A DNA stretch of 64,000 nt, from assembly GCA_963772635.1 (NCBI GenBank), contig CAVYYK010000037.1:62001-126000 (forward strand), in the 5' to 3' direction. Under the pieces are notes generated by a model. It did not search any database. It worked only from the letters and a program-made list of their open reading frames with translations, and was not told the origin of the DNA. This document shows positions 62,665 through 64,000 of the stretch, piece after piece. Position numbers and translations under genes: made by a program. How positions within the stretch are numbered: position 1 is the stretch's first letter; each line of letters begins with the position of its first letter. This stretch comes from JAUXFS01 sp963772635. GTDB lineage: Bacteria; Pseudomonadota; Alphaproteobacteria; Rhodospirillales; Defluviicoccaceae.

Positions 62665-63537
62665 CCAGTCGTCACCATCCTTCGGTTGACCAGCGCGACA
62701 CCGATCAGGATCAAGACAATGCCGCCGATGGTCAGCCCACCAATCCGTTCTCCATAAAGCCAGACACCCATCGCCAGACCGAAAACGGGGACCAGAAAGG
62801 CGAATGCGTTCGCCCGGCTCAATTCGACGCGCTGTAGCACCAAGCACCAAAGCCAGTAAGCGAGAGCGGTGCCCAAAAGGCTCAGGCTTAAAAGCGAAAT
62901 GACGAACTCCGCTGACCAAACGATTGTTGTCGGGTCCTCGGTGCCCCAGGCGGCCAACGACAAGGGAACGCTCCCGAGAACGAGTTGCCACCCCATGGCC
63001 ATAAGCGGATCGACTTCGCCCGCCACACGCTTAATCAGCACGTTGCTCAGGGTGATCCCCGCCGCCGCCAGGACAATGTAAGCGACGCCGAGCACGTAGC
63101 CGCCGGCAGGACCAACGGAGAACTGCGGCAAAGTGATTAGGAATACACCCAAGAAGCCTATGGAAAGGCCGAGCTTTCCGTGGATGCCCAACCGTTCCTT
63201 CAGCAGGAAATGAGCAAGCAGGGCCGCCATGAGCGGCTGAGAGTTGGCGATCACCGTGGCAATCCCCGGTGAGACGAATTCGGCGGCGTGGAACATGCCG
63301 AGGAACCCGAAGGTCGTGGCGCCGAGTCCTATGAGGGCAAGATGGATCCATGTCCGCCAACCGGACGGCGCCGGTCGCCCCAAAATCCTCGCGATGACGA
63401 GCAAAGCAATCCCGGCCAGGATTGCGCGGAGCGCCGCGAACGAAAGGTGCGGCGAGTTCCGGAATTCCGAGTGCGATAAGAGGAAAGCACACCGCCCACA
63501 AGAACATGACCAAGACGATTTGGACGGCGGTGTTCAT
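62613..63537 (-). pseudogene. EamA/DMT-family transporter, frame broken by one base
   Basis: ATG 63537 begins NTAVQIVLVMFLWAVCFPLIALG; at about 63455-63470 the frame shifts, and the next frame gives SPHLSFAALRAILAG, then WIHLALIGLGATTFGFLGMFHAAE, then NSQPLMAALLAHFLLKERLG and further helices to GLTIGGIVLILIGVALVNRR. One extra C restores GIRNSPHLSFAALR. Ten membrane helices in two EamA halves are expected for drug/metabolite exporters. The last 15 or so residues are made by the inverted repeat at 62584-62664 and differ from the family. The substrate is unknown. Confidence 0.85.
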
Positions 63538-63751
63538 GATTGAGAGCTACTTGGCGTTTGGGACGCGTCTGTCACTCTCGTTGCCAAGAGATGCCCCTCG
63601 AAAAATTCACTTCCTAGCTTCAGACCCGCGAGGAGCAAGAACCACACCAGCGGCTTATCGATGACAAGGGAGACCAGCGCCGTGGCCAGACGGGTGCTGC
63701 GGTCCGAGGCCCAACATCAAACCCCTGATCTGCATCGCGGCCTTCACTAAC

Positions 63752-64000
63752 TCATTTCTGAGTGGACCGTTGGAGGTGTGGCTCACGGCCCGTCGGCTCG
63801 GGTCGCTTCTTTGACCAAACGATCAACGATAGTCCCAGCACCACCATCGGCACCGACAGCCATTGACCCGTGGTGGTGCCGCCGAGGAGGAAGCCGATGT
63901 GAGCATCGGGCTGGCGGAACAACTCGACGGTGCTCCGGGCCAAGCCGTAACCGATGAAAAATACGCCGGCCAAACTACCCGGACGTTGGCGGATGCCCTT
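63752..64000 (-). CDS. lgt: Prolipoprotein diacylglyceryl transferase, C-terminal part
   Basis: The last 82 codons of a gene that begins beyond the window. RPGSLAGVFFIGYGLARSTVELFRQPDAHIGFL is the conserved end of Lgt, with the Arg of GYGLAR and the Glu-x-x-R-x-P-D motif. QWLSVPMVVLGLSLIVWS is the last membrane helix, followed by a basic tail. Lgt adds diacylglycerol to the Cys of lipoprotein precursors. About 210 bases separate it from the EamA gene and show nothing recognisable. Confidence 0.9.
   Translation of the reverse strand, partial: KGIRQRPGSLAGVFFIGYGLARSTVELFRQPDAHIGFLLGGTTTGQWLSVPMVVLGLSLIVWSKKRPEPTGREPHLQRSTQK

Noticed and set aside
1..64000. CRISPR arrays, rRNA and tRNA genes
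   Set aside because: Looked for regularly spaced repeats and conserved RNA motifs by eye and saw none; a scan with covariance models could still find something weak.

Overview
The window is GC-rich, densely packed bacterial chromosome. It most likely comes from an alphaproteobacterium, perhaps a Rhodospirillales-like lineage. The reasons are a Caulobacter-type ceramide pathway, an ELM1/DUF1022 protein, a LuxR/LuxI pair with a short gene between them, many GTG/TTG starts and the general protein flavour. The species cannot be read from the sequence.

1-9835 is a bacterial sphingolipid locus. The plus-strand arm holds the end of an NAD-dependent reductase (CerR-like), a dedicated acyl carrier protein and a serine palmitoyltransferase-like alpha-oxoamine synthase. 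The convergent minus-strand arm runs from a fatty acid hydroxylase through a GNAT-fold protein that fits the bacterial ceramide synthase, a MobA-like nucleotidyltransferase, a metallophosphoesterase, LptF, LptG and a YegS/DAGK-type lipid kinase to a Tam41-like nucleotidyltransferase. Together these could make a ceramide, phosphorylate it, add a head group and move the product across the envelope.

9873-33196 is a surface-glycan locus. It holds two paralogous glycosyltransferase-like genes around an ELM1-family gene, a methyltransferase, twin 2OG-Fe(II) oxygenases, asparagine synthase, GT4 and GT2 glycosyltransferases, a CDP-sugar set (RfbF, RfbG, C-methyltransferase, RfbC-like epimerase, DegT aminotransferase), a low-GC MBOAT plus SGNH-like pair, a CmcI-like methyltransferase, a NeuD-like acyltransferase and an MsbA/PglK-like ABC exporter. 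A decayed IS5-type transposase lies just before the low-GC part.

33384-37467 is a quorum-sensing module: LuxR receptor, small helical protein, LuxI synthase and a second LuxR-type regulator, with several strong palindromes between the genes. 38199-49425 is mixed metabolism: a DUF2278 protein, fasciclin, ICMT-like and SAM methyltransferases, enoyl-CoA hydratase, two acyl-CoA ligases, an HMGL-like lyase and a patatin-like membrane phospholipase.

49426-64000 is accessory. It has a secreted HExxH protein, a 307-bp palindromic MITE-like element, a glycine-zipper lipoprotein and a complete group II intron inserted antisense in a truncated gene. A redox/metal cluster follows: DUF2652, twin TlpA/DsbE proteins, an AhpD-like protein, an orphan Rieske protein, MerR with a CDF transporter, a periplasmic binding protein, cytochrome c and SHOCT. 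The window ends with an EamA transporter and the end of lgt.

At least eleven genes or remnants are broken by single-base shifts in otherwise well-conserved frames. This points to an indel-prone assembly, although true pseudogenes cannot be excluded for individual cases.
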